Assembly: GCA_963665705.1 (NCBI GenBank)
Contig: OY762448.1
Span: forward strand, 2,108,001-2,172,000
Origin: Saccharicrinis sp963665705
Lineage (GTDB): Bacteria > Bacteroidota > Bacteroidia > Bacteroidales > Marinilabiliaceae
DNA: 64,000 nucleotides
Reading direction: 5' to 3'
Made by a program: the position numbers and the translations under genes. Below the pieces are notes generated by a model that was not told where the DNA came from, made no database searches, and saw only the letters and a list, made by a program, of their open reading frames with translations. Within the stretch, counting starts at the first letter, position 1. The number at the start of each line of letters is the position of its first letter. This document shows, in pieces, positions 1 to 9,305 of this stretch.

Positions 1-1912
1 TTACTTTTCAACATTAAATTATTGGTTACCTCAAAAGAGTCATTTTAAATACAGACTAAATAATTTTGATACGGAATGGAGAAGCACACAGGATGTTAAT
101 TATGCAGCTTATTCGAATTTAAAACCCGGCCATTACGAATTAGAGGTTGAGGCCATTAATTATGCTGGTTTACAAAGCAAAAGCAATACAAAACTGGATA
201 TTGTTATTTTGCCTCCTTTGTGGTTGAGTGGTCCGTTTTTAGCCTTATATATTTTAATATTTATAGGACTCATTTATTTTACTTTCAGAATATACTTAAA
301 AAGACAACAGCTATACAATCAACTACGATTGGCTAATCTTGAAAAGGTTCATTCTGAAGAAATATTAAATACCAAGCAGCAGTTTTTCACCAATATTTCA
401 CATGAATTCCGTACTCCCCTAAGTTTAATTACTCCACCTATTCAGCAGGTTTTAAAGTCTGGGGAATTACACGGTAAAAATCTGGAAATGCTTAAGCTGG
501 CTGAAAAAAATTCAAAGCGATTACTGAAATTGGTAAATCAGATTCTGGATTTTAGAAAGATGGAGGAGCAAGATGTGCCATTAATGAAAAGTAATGTAGA
601 TATAGTCACATTTTCAAAAGAGATCTATGATTCTTTCATAGATTTGGCTTCGCGTAATGAAATTCGTTATGAGTTTACTTCAATTGAAAGCTCATGCATA
701 TTGGTTTGTGATAAGGAAAAAATTGAGGCCATATTATTCAATTTGCTGGCCAATGCCTTTAAACATACTCCTCCAAACGGAACGATTCATGTGAATTTGA
801 ATAAAATAATTCAAGACAGGATTGATAAAGTTCAAATAACAGTAATGGATACAGGTTCTGGAATTAATATTGCCGATCAGGCCAAAATATTTAATAGTTT
901 TTATCAGGCCAATAACAATGAATCGGGTCAGCAAGGTACCGGAATAGGGTTAGCTATGGCTAAGCAATATGCCATACTGCATCGTGGCGATATAAAGGTA
1001 AAAAGTGAGGTTAATACAGGTAGTGAGTTTACATTTATATTTCCAATAGAATATCCAGAGGCAGAAACTGTTGTAGTAAGTGAAAATAATATAGTGGGGT
1101 ATGAAGAAGAGAATACAACCGAATCTGTAAATAAAACACATTTAAAAAAGTTATTGATTGTTGATGATAATCCTGATATTCTGGATTATATAGAAATTAA
1201 TTTAGGTTCGGAATACAATATTGTGAAGGCTACCAATGGACGTAAAGGTTTGGAACTTGCTCATGAAGAAAAACCGGATATAATAGTTTCTGATATTATG
1301 ATGCCTGTTATGGATGGGCTTGAGATGTGTAAAATGATGAAGCAGAGTGCTGAACTTCATCAAATTCCGGTTATTCTTTTAACTGCAAAATCATTGGATG
1401 TGCAAAAGGTTGAGGGAATTGAGAGTGGAGCCAATATGTATATTACCAAACCATTTGATATTAACTATTTAAAAGCATGTGTGGTTAATTTACTGGAAAG
1501 GGATCAGCAGTTATATGATTTTATTAAGAAGCAATTACTCATAAAACCAGTTGAAGTAGATGCTTCTGAGTTAAATCAGGATGAAATATTTATTAAAAAA
1601 GTGATGGATATTATTTCTGAGAATATCAGTAATCCTAATCTTTCAGTTGATATGATAAGCTCAGAAATAGGATTGAGTTCAACTCATTTGTATCGAAAAT
1701 TAAAAGCAATTACAAATCAATCAACTAAAGATATTTTAAAAAATTACCGACTTCAAAAGGCGGCACAGATGATACAGAATAATGAGGGTAATATTACCGA
1801 AATTATGTACTATGTAGGATTTAACAGTCTATCCAGTTTCTCCAAAAGTTTTAAAACCAAGTTTGGCGTATCACCAAGTGAGTATTTGAAAAAACAAATA
1901 GAACAAAAATAG
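1..1912 (+). CDS. Hybrid two-component system protein (HTCS), 3' part
   Basis: Sensor-regulator that joins a periplasmic sensor, a histidine kinase and a DNA-binding output in one chain; in Bacteroidota such proteins usually control polysaccharide-utilization genes. The gene runs in from before the window: codons are open from base 2, so the apparent TTG start near 209 is internal. In order one sees the end of a Y_Y_Y beta-sandwich (bases 2-205), one membrane helix (about 225-290), a HisKA domain with the phospho-acceptor His in NISHEFRTPL (codon at 401), a HATPase domain with N and G boxes (GTGIGLAM), a receiver domain with the phospho-Asp in SDIMMPVMDG (about 1291), and an AraC-type HTH (1650-1900). 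The target genes are not in view; the downstream side holds only a tandem repeat. Architecture is clear, ligand unknown. Confidence 0.93.
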   Translation, partial: YFSTLNYWLPQKSHFKYRLNNFDTEWRSTQDVNYAAYSNLKPGHYELEVEAINYAGLQSKSNTKLDIVILPPLWLSGPFLALYILIFIGLIYFTFRIYLKRQQLYNQLRLANLEKVHSEEILNTKQQFFTNISHEFRTPLSLITPPIQQVLKSGELHGKNLEMLKLAEKNSKRLLKLVNQILDFRKMEEQDVPLMKSNVDIVTFSKEIYDSFIDLASRNEIRYEFTSIESSCILVCDKEKIEAILFNLLANAFKHTPPNGTIHVNLNKIIQDRIDKVQITVMDTGSGINIADQAKIFNSFYQANNNESGQQGTGIGLAMAKQYAILHRGDIKVKSEVNTGSEFTFIFPIEYPEAETVVVSENNIVGYEEENTTESVNKTHLKKLLIVDDNPDILDYIEINLGSEYNIVKATNGRKGLELAHEEKPDIIVSDIMMPVMDGLEMCKMMKQSAELHQIPVILLTAKSLDVQKVEGIESGANMYITKPFDINYLKACVVNLLERDQQLYDFIKKQLLIKPVEVDASELNQDEIFIKKVMDIISENISNPNLSVDMISSEIGLSSTHLYRKLKAITNQSTKDILKNYRLQKAAQMIQNNEGNITEIMYYVGFNSLSSFSKSFKTKFGVSPSEYLKKQIEQK

Positions 1913-1935
1913 AAATACCCAATAGTGTAATTCCT

Positions 1936-2501
1936 TCTCGCAAAATTGCAGGGCTATATTTCTTAGCAGAAATTTGGTCTCGCAAAACTGCAGGGCCATA
2001 TTTCTTAACAGAAATCTCATCTCGCAAAACTGCAGGGCTATATTTCTTAGCAGAAATCTGGTCTCGCGAAACTGCAGGGCTATATTTCTTAACAGAAATT
2101 TGATCTCGCGAAACTGCAGGGCCATATTTCTTAGCAGAAATCTGTTCTCGCAAAACTGCAGGGATATATTTCTTAACAGAAATTTGATCTCGCGAAACTG
2201 CATGGCCATATTTCTTAACAGAAATCTGGTCTCGCAAACTTGCAGGGCTATATTTCTTAGCAGAAATCTGATCTCGCGAAACTGCAGGGCTATATTTCTT
2301 AACAGAAATTTGGTCTTGCGAAACTGCAGGGCCATATTTCTTAGCAGAAATCTGATCTCGCGAAATTGCGGGGCTATATTTCTTAACAGAAATCTGTTCT
2401 TGCAAAACTGCAGGGCTATATTTCTTAACAGAAATCTGTTCTCGCAAACTTGCAGGGCTATATTTCTTAGCAGAAATCTGATCTCGCAAAACTGCAGGGC
2501 A
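1936..2501. repeat. 42-bp tandem repeat array, 13 full units plus a partial 14th
   Basis: Units begin with TCTCGCAAAACTGCAGGG at 1936, 1978, 2020 and so on every 42 bp to 2482, where the array breaks off. Each unit contains the perfect inverted repeat ATTTCT-TA(A/G)C-AGAAAT, thirteen copies in all. The spacer purine runs G A G A G A A G A G A A G from first to last, and units 4/9 and 5/10 are nearly identical, which hints at expansion in blocks of five. Because 42 is divisible by 3, several frames on both strands stay open, but these are not genes. The array lies directly behind the regulator stop codon. Confidence 0.95.
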
Positions 2502-2520
2502 TTTCCCAGAATTTAGGAAA

Positions 2521-2544
2521 CCTCCTTGCAAAGTTGCAGGGAGG
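2521..2544. repeat. REP-like near-perfect palindrome at the end of the array
   Basis: Twenty-four bases with arms CCTCCTTGCAA and TTGCAGGGAGG (one mismatch). The inner part resembles the CGCAAAACTGCAGGG half of the 42-bp units, so it may be the ancestor or a degenerate copy of them. It could also fold as a hairpin in the transcript of the upstream regulator. Confidence 0.6.
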
Positions 2545-3088
2545 TATGAAAATTAGGTAGTTATATGTTTTTATGTGATTTGTTGTTATTTCGCTATACC
2601 GGGATGCAGTTAAAAGGTAAGCTAATATGCAATATCTAAAATAACTACCCCAAGATAAACCTATAGCGAGTAACAACCCCATTATTATTAATCACTCATT
2701 ACTAATTATTCATTGACTAAACTCCTGTCTTCATCTATTTAAAATAATAATATTCTTCATTAATGTAACTTTTCTAAATTTACAGAGTAAGTTTAGTAGT
2801 TATTTCAAATAACGTAATCTAATACAGTGTTAATGATAGATATAACGCCAATTTAGTTATGTAAATAGCATTTATATGACGGATACTGAATTAGGTTGCG
2901 TTTAGGAATGAGTTGTGTTTCATGCTAAAAAGCGACAGTGCAACAAAAAGCCAACGCACATTTGGCACATTTGCAAGCCCAAACCCACAAGCTGATGCTT
3001 CAGCTTGCAAAAGAGCCAAATTTTTGCAGACGCACATTGAGTTACCTGAAATTGTTTAACTTGAATAATAAAATTGATAAGATAATTA
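2545..3088. other. Gene-free stretch before the YobI-type gene
   Basis: I see no credible gene. From about 2938 to 3040 the sequence is rich in the words GCACATTTG, TTGGCAC and GCCAAAT and has a perfect hairpin CAAGCTGA-TGCT-TCAGCTTG near 2990. A short frame opens at 2938 but has no protein-like composition. This probably is the left flank of the island that carries the NTPase gene. Confidence 0.5.
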
Positions 3089-6000
3089 ATGAAAGAAAAG
3101 TTTACAATATTTCTAAAATGGTTAATTGATAATCTTCTAAATTTCTATACGAAACTCAATAAAGACAATTCCATATCAGACCTTCCTTTTCATTCTTTAT
3201 CACCTATTAAAAACGCTGATAAAGACAATAACTATTCAAAGGCTTTGAAATGGGCAATTGAGAATAGAAAAAAAGAGGACATAAAGAATATAGCCATAGC
3301 AGGGCCATTCGGCTCTGGTAAAAGTAGTATGTTAAAGACTTTTGAAGAAAATAACACAAATCGAAAATTACACATTCTCAATATCTCTTTAGCAAATTTT
3401 AAGAATGGGAAATTAGATGATGATATTCAGAAGCCAGATTTACCAAGATTAATTGAATTAAGTATACTTCAGCAAATATTTTATCATGAAAAGGATAGTA
3501 AAATACCAGACTCTCGATTCAGAAAAATAAGAAGTTTCAAGCCATTTGACCTAATCATCAAATCAGCTGGAGCCTTAATTTTCTTATTTGCCTTTTCAAA
3601 TATTTTCTTTCATGAGAAATTGGTGGATTTATGTAAAAAGTTGGAAATTTCATTTCCTGTTAAAGACTGGTTAACTGTTTCTTCCATAATAGCTTTGCTT
3701 GTTGGTGTTAGCTTTCTAATATATAACTCTGTTAGGGCAATCCACAGTCTTCGTGTAAGCAAACTTAAAATCAAAAATGCCGAAATTGAAGTAGATAAAG
3801 ATGTCAATAAATCAATACTCAATCACCATCTTGATGAAATTCTCTATTTTTTTGAGGTTACAAAATACAATGTAGTTGTTATTGAGGATTTAGACCGATT
3901 TGGACAAACTGAAATTTTTACCAAATTACGAGAAATAAACCTGCTGATTAATAATTCAAAAAAAATAAAAAAGGATGTAGTGTTTATATATGCAATTCGA
4001 GATGATATGTTCTTAGATGAAGAAAGAACAAAATTCTTTGATTTTGTAATACCAATCATACCTGTAATTAATTCTTCTAATTCTAACGAAATACTTCTTG
4101 AAAAGAAGAAAGAATACAATTTTAATATATCTGATAATCTAATAGATAATATTTCAATGTTCATTGATGATATGAGAATTTTGCATAACATCATTAATGA
4201 ATATTATATCTATCACTTAAAGTTGAATGACAAACTCGACCAGAATAAGTTACTATCAATGATAGTATATAAGAATATGTTTCCCAATGATTTTACAGAA
4301 TTAGCAAAGAATGCAGGGGAACTTTTCAAGTCTTTATCTCAAAAAAAACATTATCTAAAATTAGAAACTAAAAAGATTGATGAGCAAATAGAAAACAATG
4401 AAAAAGAGATTCGAGATATGGAGTCTCTTAAAATAAAGGATATTAGTGAATTAAGAGCTGTCTATTTATTTAGGTATCAAAGTAAATTAAATCAATTAGG
4501 TTCATTTGTTGTCGATAATGTTGATGTACCAATAATTAATATGCTTGAAAATGATAACTTTTACACTTTAGCAGATGGAGAAGTAGCCCAGGTTAATGTT
4601 TACCACCCCAGTTACAGGCGTTTTCAACGACAAAACCTTTCTTTTGATTTTGATACCGTATCAAATGAAATTGATGAAAATTTATCCTATTATGAGCGCG
4701 AGGAAAAAATAGTTCATTGGACTAAAAACCATGTAAATAAGCTGAAGAAAAGAATTGAAGATTTAGAAATAAAAAAAGTTGAGATTAAATCTTTACCAAT
4801 AAAAAAAATATTTACTCCCATTAATAGCGAAAGCGAATCAAATAATAAGCAACAGTTACTTATAAATATTTTATTACGTAACGGCTTTATTGATGAAGAT
4901 TATTTGGATTATATATCAATCTTTTATGAAGGCAGTCTTTCAAAAAAAGACCATCAGTTTCTATTAAACGTTAAGGCTCAAATTTCACAAGACTTTGATT
5001 ATAACTTGATAAAACTTGAAAAACTTGTAAATAAAATAAATGAGAATGATTTCAAAGAGCCATATATTCTAAACTATAAGCTTGTAAGTTTTTTACTTAA
5101 AAATGGGAAATTTAACATTCAAAGGGCAAATGTTTTTCAGCAATTAAGTAATGAATCAAAAAAGAGTATTGGCTTTATTGATGGTTTTATTCAAAACGAA
5201 CCCAACATACCTGTCTTTATTAAAACCCTGTGTAATAATTGGGGTAACATTTGGAATTATATTTCAGCATTTTCAAACTTTACAGAAGAAAAGAAAAATA
5301 AGTACCTAAGACTAATATTGTTAAATGCTAACATTTCTGACCTTAAAAATATTGCAGATAACTCTGACCTTAGACAGTTAATTGAACTTAAGGCTGATTT
5401 TGGTGAATTTATTAATGATGATGTAAGGGCAAAAGAAATTATTAAAAATTTAGGGATTAAATTTGAAAGACTAGATATTTCAAAAAACTCAGATGAAATC
5501 GTAGATTTCATTTATACTGGATATTACTTTGCATTTAATAGAGAAATATTCAAAATACTTATCACTAAAATTGGAACACTTAATAGTAATGAATTTGAAG
5601 TAAGTAATTACAACGCAATTAAAGAAGCAGGTTGCGACTTATTATTGGATTATATTAATACACATGTGAATGATTATATTCTTGAAGTTTATTTAAAAAT
5701 TTCAACAAATAAAAATGAGAAAGAGGACTCTCTAATAGAACTGTTAAACAATAGTGAACTTAGTTCTAAAAACCGTATAAAACTAATTGAATTCGTTGAT
5801 ACCAAAATTACAGATATTTCAAGGATTGAAAACTCATCCATCTGGTCTAAACTCTTTGATAGTGCAAGAATTGTTTCAAAATGGTCTAATATTTTGCATT
5901 ACTACCTTTATAAAGAAAAGGAGTTAGACGAGCATGTTTTTAAATTCTTAAATGAGGAAGCAAATGCAGTTGAACTTTCGAATGAAAAAATCCCTAATGA

Positions 6001-6745
6001 TTATGACAATTCAGAAGATTCAAACAAACCCTATTGGAATTTGACAATTAGTCTAATTAAATCGAATGATATAAATGATAAATCCTATGAGCATATATTA
6101 AAATCTGTGCCTCATATCTTTTCTCGTTTAAGTTTTGAAGATCTATCACATAGGAAAGTTGAATTATTAATTCAAAAATTTATTATTAGTTCGTCGTCTG
6201 ATAATTACGACTTGCTTAAAGAAAACTTTACGGACTTACATATAAAACTATTAACCCGATATAAAACCTCCTTCCTAAAAGCAGTTAGTGAGTATAAGAT
6301 TGATAAGATTGATTTTTACAAATTGATTTCTTCAAAGGACTTTAACTCTAAAGAGAAAGAGATTATTTTGAATAACATCGATGAATCAGTTGTAATTTCA
6401 AATGATGACTCTATTGTTGAGATAGGAAAACTAACTATAGGGGATGTATCTTTTGATGTTTCAAAAACTTTATTAAAAAAGATATTGTTGTCTCAATATT
6501 TAGATACAAAACAGAAAATCAGCATTTTCAATATTAAACAAAGTCAGTTAGATAGCGAATTGATTACTGATTTCTTAAATTCATTGGATAAGCCTTATTC
6601 TAATATTACCATTTTCGGCAAAATGCCACTAATTGAAGATAGTATTGAAAATATTAGATTTGTTGAGATACTATCATCAAAAGGGTACATATCTAAATAT
6701 AAAACAGAGAAAAAAGGTTTAAGAATATCAACATTTAGGAAGTAA
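3089..6745 (+). CDS. YobI-type membrane-anchored P-loop NTPase
   Basis: Large (1218 aa) STAND/KAP-like ATPase of the YobI family. It has a Walker A motif GPFGSGKSS (about residues 73-81), two membrane helices (about 152-170 and 194-215) and a Walker B motif VVVIEDLDRF near 262-271, the arrangement of KAP-like membrane NTPases. The remaining 900 residues are helical with a coiled coil near 420-445 and no domain I recognise. The exact role of YobI-type NTPases is unknown. Their size, membrane anchor and occurrence as single genes in variable islands resemble anti-phage defence NTPases, which is inference. It stands alone, followed by island-type noncoding DNA and a group II intron. The start at 3089 is chosen because the conserved NYSKALKWAIENR region follows about 50 residues later. 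Confidence 0.8.
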   Translation: MKEKFTIFLKWLIDNLLNFYTKLNKDNSISDLPFHSLSPIKNADKDNNYSKALKWAIENRKKEDIKNIAIAGPFGSGKSSMLKTFEENNTNRKLHILNISLANFKNGKLDDDIQKPDLPRLIELSILQQIFYHEKDSKIPDSRFRKIRSFKPFDLIIKSAGALIFLFAFSNIFFHEKLVDLCKKLEISFPVKDWLTVSSIIALLVGVSFLIYNSVRAIHSLRVSKLKIKNAEIEVDKDVNKSILNHHLDEILYFFEVTKYNVVVIEDLDRFGQTEIFTKLREINLLINNSKKIKKDVVFIYAIRDDMFLDEERTKFFDFVIPIIPVINSSNSNEILLEKKKEYNFNISDNLIDNISMFIDDMRILHNIINEYYIYHLKLNDKLDQNKLLSMIVYKNMFPNDFTELAKNAGELFKSLSQKKHYLKLETKKIDEQIENNEKEIRDMESLKIKDISELRAVYLFRYQSKLNQLGSFVVDNVDVPIINMLENDNFYTLADGEVAQVNVYHPSYRRFQRQNLSFDFDTVSNEIDENLSYYEREEKIVHWTKNHVNKLKKRIEDLEIKKVEIKSLPIKKIFTPINSESESNNKQQLLINILLRNGFIDEDYLDYISIFYEGSLSKKDHQFLLNVKAQISQDFDYNLIKLEKLVNKINENDFKEPYILNYKLVSFLLKNGKFNIQRANVFQQLSNESKKSIGFIDGFIQNEPNIPVFIKTLCNNWGNIWNYISAFSNFTEEKKNKYLRLILLNANISDLKNIADNSDLRQLIELKADFGEFINDDVRAKEIIKNLGIKFERLDISKNSDEIVDFIYTGYYFAFNREIFKILITKIGTLNSNEFEVSNYNAIKEAGCDLLLDYINTHVNDYILEVYLKISTNKNEKEDSLIELLNNSELSSKNRIKLIEFVDTKITDISRIENSSIWSKLFDSARIVSKWSNILHYYLYKEKELDEHVFKFLNEEANAVELSNEKIPNDYDNSEDSNKPYWNLTISLIKSNDINDKSYEHILKSVPHIFSRLSFEDLSHRKVELLIQKFIISSSSDNYDLLKENFTDLHIKLLTRYKTSFLKAVSEYKIDKIDFYKLISSKDFNSKEKEIILNNIDESVVISNDDSIVEIGKLTIGDVSFDVSKTLLKKILLSQYLDTKQKISIFNIKQSQLDSELITDFLNSLDKPYSNITIFGKMPLIEDSIENIRFVEILSSKGYISKYKTEKKGLRISTFRK

Positions 6746-6888
6746 AATGTCAACCCTTCGCCCCCATACACATTGCCAAGTCGCTCACAATGCTTACACA
6801 CAAACCAAAACTTGTCAAAGAGTATGGCTGCCCCGACACACGGAGAGACACCAGAGTATAAAGCACGAAAACACAATCGAGTAGGCAG

Positions 6889-6959
6889 CCGATAGACTAA
6901 CAGTCTATCGGAGAACCTCTCACACCACTCAGCGTACGGGTCTCGTACTGAGCGGTTCT
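6889..6959 (-). ncRNA. Group II intron domains V and VI (catalytic core and branch helix)
   Basis: On the minus strand 6959-6912 folds as a domain V hairpin with base arms AGAACC/GGTTCT and inner stem CAGTACG/CGTACGCTG. It is followed at 6911-6889 by a ten-base-pair helix CCGATAGACT/AGTCTATCGG that fits domain VI. The domain V stem abuts the stop codon of the reverse transcriptase gene, the usual position. Confidence 0.8.
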
Positions 6960-8315
6960 TTACATCATGGGGAACAAAGTATTAGCATTTGAAGTTAACA
7001 AAGAGTGTAGCTGATTATGCATATCAGCCAATGAAATATAACCACGTTTTTGAAGTCGTTCTATGGTTATGGTGGTTCCTAGAATAGGACTCTGAGCAAT
7101 AGCCCAACCACCCATACGGCTCCGGCTCCAAGCATAAGCATGATCAAGATCAACACCCAAACGAATCAGGTTTTTCCGTTTACGTTCTGGTTTCTTCCAA
7201 TGATGCCAGATACAATATCTGAGTCGATTTCGAAGCCAACCATCAAGCTTCTCCAGTTTCGTAATGATATTTGCATGTTTAAAGTAGTTTATCCAACCTC
7301 GTTGAATTTCTAATAACTTTTGGATGCGTTCATCAAAACTCATGGGAGTGGTTTTTCTGGTGACTTCCTTAAGTTTTGCTTTAAAGCTTTTCCATCTCTT
7401 TTCAGCTACAATCAATTGATATTTGCCTTTAATACCTTTTTTGTAAATGGGAACAAAGGCAAAACCAAGGATTTGAAAGTTAACCGGACGGCGGATACCA
7501 CTTTTATCCCTGTTGATGGGGAGTTTAAGTTTATCCCTAAGAAATACGTAAATGGTATTACCTGCTTTTCTTGCTTCTGCTTTTGATTTACAATAGATAC
7601 TGAAATCGTCGGCATAGCGTACAAAGCGTAAGCCTAATTGTTCCATTTTCAAATCCAGTTCATGAAGAACAATATTTGATAACAACGGACTAATGGGGCT
7701 TCCTTGTGGTACTCCTTTACGTCGCTTATGTAATTTACCATCCTTTAAAAGTGGCGCTCTAAGCCATCGACGTATCAAACACATGGTGTGTTTGCATTTA
7801 ATTTTTCGATACAACAATTGCAACAGCAAGGTATGGTCAACCCTGTCAAAGAATTCCTTCAGGTCAATTTCAACAATATGCTGATAGTCTGAATTAATGT
7901 AAGAAAGGGCTTTACCTACTGCTTGTTGCGTATTACGTGCTGGACGAAAACCATAACTATAGGTTGAAAAATCTGTTTCGTAATGCATCATTACCACTCT
8001 GGATACTGCCTGTTGCAGCATACGGTCAATAGCGGTAGGAATACCTAAAAGTCTGGTTTTACCTCCTGCTTTGGGTATTTCCTTACCACGTATCGGTTGT
8101 GGTAAATATTTGTAATTCATGATGCTCTCAACCAATTCATTTCGGTGTTTATCCAAATGGTCTTTAAGTTCTGTGACTTTCATTCCATCTACACCTCCTG
8201 CACCTTTATTTCGTACTACTTCAATACAAGCCTGTGTTAGGTTTGCAGGATGTAATACTCGTTCAATTAAATTCGATGTGTCTCTTTTTCTTTTCTTCAT
8301 AATACTTATTTCCAT
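6960..8315 (-). CDS. ltrA: Group II intron reverse transcriptase/maturase
   Basis: Intron-encoded protein (451 aa) that helps the intron RNA fold and splice and copies it into new DNA sites. The N-terminus has the RT0/RT1 region with NKGAGGVDGM. The polymerase motifs are all present: GFRPARNTQQA, DLKEFFDRVDH, GVPQGSPISPLLSNI and the active-site FVRYADDF (about residues 233-240). A maturase domain follows, with RGWINYFKHA and WLRNRLRYCIWHHWK. There is no C-terminal HNH endonuclease, so retrohoming would depend on replication forks or single-stranded targets. Translation could also begin five codons later at MKKRKR. Frame is intact and all catalytic residues are present, so it is probably functional. 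Confidence 0.95.
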   Translation of the reverse strand: MEISIMKKRKRDTSNLIERVLHPANLTQACIEVVRNKGAGGVDGMKVTELKDHLDKHRNELVESIMNYKYLPQPIRGKEIPKAGGKTRLLGIPTAIDRMLQQAVSRVVMMHYETDFSTYSYGFRPARNTQQAVGKALSYINSDYQHIVEIDLKEFFDRVDHTLLLQLLYRKIKCKHTMCLIRRWLRAPLLKDGKLHKRRKGVPQGSPISPLLSNIVLHELDLKMEQLGLRFVRYADDFSIYCKSKAEARKAGNTIYVFLRDKLKLPINRDKSGIRRPVNFQILGFAFVPIYKKGIKGKYQLIVAEKRWKSFKAKLKEVTRKTTPMSFDERIQKLLEIQRGWINYFKHANIITKLEKLDGWLRNRLRYCIWHHWKKPERKRKNLIRLGVDLDHAYAWSRSRMGGWAIAQSPILGTTITIERLQKRGYISLADMHNQLHSLLTSNANTLFPMM

Positions 8316-8811
8316 TCCCTGCTACGACTCTTTGGGGCTGGAAAGGCTCAAAATCCTTTTACCTCCGCCAAAGATGAGTAGCGATGTAAAGTTCAGCCCT
8401 TCACTTATCTGTGAGTCCTCCTGCTTAAGCGTGGTATTCGTAAAGCCGGCTCGTATTCTTAAGCTACTATGGCGTCTGCTGACTGCTCTGATCTATCAAC
8501 ACGTGATTACAGAGCTCTCCCCTGGTAAGAGCTTTATCCTTCCTCCAATGACTGCCGCATCTACATAATAAACACTCATCTCCTTGATGTTTGGACGTCA
8601 CAATGGTGTGTTTGCTCATCCGGTTTATAATGCCTCGTATGCGGTTTCTGTCCGTCAGTACCAGAGTTTGCCGTTTGACTTCCTTCACTGCTACCGTCAC
8701 CGGTAACCACTGCATTTTTCCATTCGGAAAAAGCGTCACTTGCTAATGGTTCGAAGCGTTACCTCCGCCCACTCGGGACTTGCACCCTATGGATAAATTT
8801 TATACCCACAC

Positions 8812-9062
8812 CCGATGTTTATCACAAAAGATTTGTATTTTTAAACTTTTTCAAGAACTTCGGGTGTGGGTGCGCTGCTGCTCATGCAGGGCACACACAC
8901 GGTATATAAAACATTTGGCGGAAAGTGCTAATTTTAACGGCGGTACATTTAATAAACATCGCAATGGTTTGATAGGAAATCGCTTTGAAATGCCAAACGT
9001 TTCATATACCCATCCGTTCAAACCTTGCCAGCTGCAAGTACAATTTATACATAAAGTTAAAA
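8812..9062. other. Gene-free flank of the group II intron
   Basis: No gene seen. A 12-base sequence ACCCACACCCGA at 8805-8816, which straddles the proposed intron 5' end, is repeated in inverted form as TCGGGTGTGGGT about 40 bases further on (near 8858-8869). The stretch continues with low-complexity island-type DNA, including the words CATTTGGCGGAAAGTGC and AACGGCGGTAC. Confidence 0.5.
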
Positions 9063-9237
9063 ATGAAATATAGTTTTATTGCTCTTTTAGTGTTGTTAAG
9101 TTCATGTTCTATTTCTTCGAAGTTAACAAATAGAAATGCTTGGATATTATCAAAAATCTAAGATCAAAACATATCTCAAAAAAAGACTTTATTAAAAAAA
9201 ATGGCTATTATTTAACAGTGTGAACGTTGATAAGTTG
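9063..9237 (+). pseudogene. Broken small lipoprotein gene fragment
   Basis: A start at 9063 gives a lipoprotein signal peptide (MKYSFIALLVLLSSCS, lipobox LSSC) but the frame stops at 9161 after 32 codons. Another frame continues over the same DNA with a protein-like sequence (DIIKNLRSKHISKKDFIKKN) and ends at about 9223. The simplest reading is a small secreted protein broken by a frameshift near 9135-9140. It could instead be an intact 32-residue peptide. No family recognised. Confidence 0.35.
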
Positions 9238-9305
9238 CAACTAAATGAATAGAGCAATACTTGTTAGAATTCAATCAGATTATTAAGTTTGTAAAAAAGA
9301 AGAAT

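Larger units (their letters stand above)
6876..8811 (-). mobile_element. Group II intron with its own reverse transcriptase
   Basis: Self-splicing retroelement read on the minus strand. The 5' end is placed at about 8811, where the minus strand begins GTGTGGG and soon continues with the domain I signature GGGTGCAAGTCCCGAG. The 3' end is placed at about 6876, after a domain V/VI block and the closing CCTACTCGAT. The intron-encoded protein sits at 6960-8315. Total length is close to 1.94 kb, normal for bacterial group II introns. It interrupts noncoding island DNA between the NTPase gene and the toxin-antitoxin pair. The boundaries are read by eye and could move by a few bases. Confidence 0.8.

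Noticed and set aside
1936..2501. CRISPR array
   Set aside because: Units are directly adjacent with no unique spacers, and no cas genes are in the window.
1851..2531. Long open frames on both strands across the tandem array (up to about 226 codons)
   Set aside because: They only reflect the 42-bp period, which is a multiple of three. Several frames on both strands are open at once and the peptide is a monotonous 14-residue repeat without start signal.
2938..3129. Small gene before the YobI-type NTPase
   Set aside because: Starts with GTG inside repetitive island DNA, overlaps the real start at 3089 and has a low-complexity sequence.
8467..8739. 90-codon frame on the minus strand
   Set aside because: It lies within the RNA domains I-IV of the group II intron and has no family resemblance.
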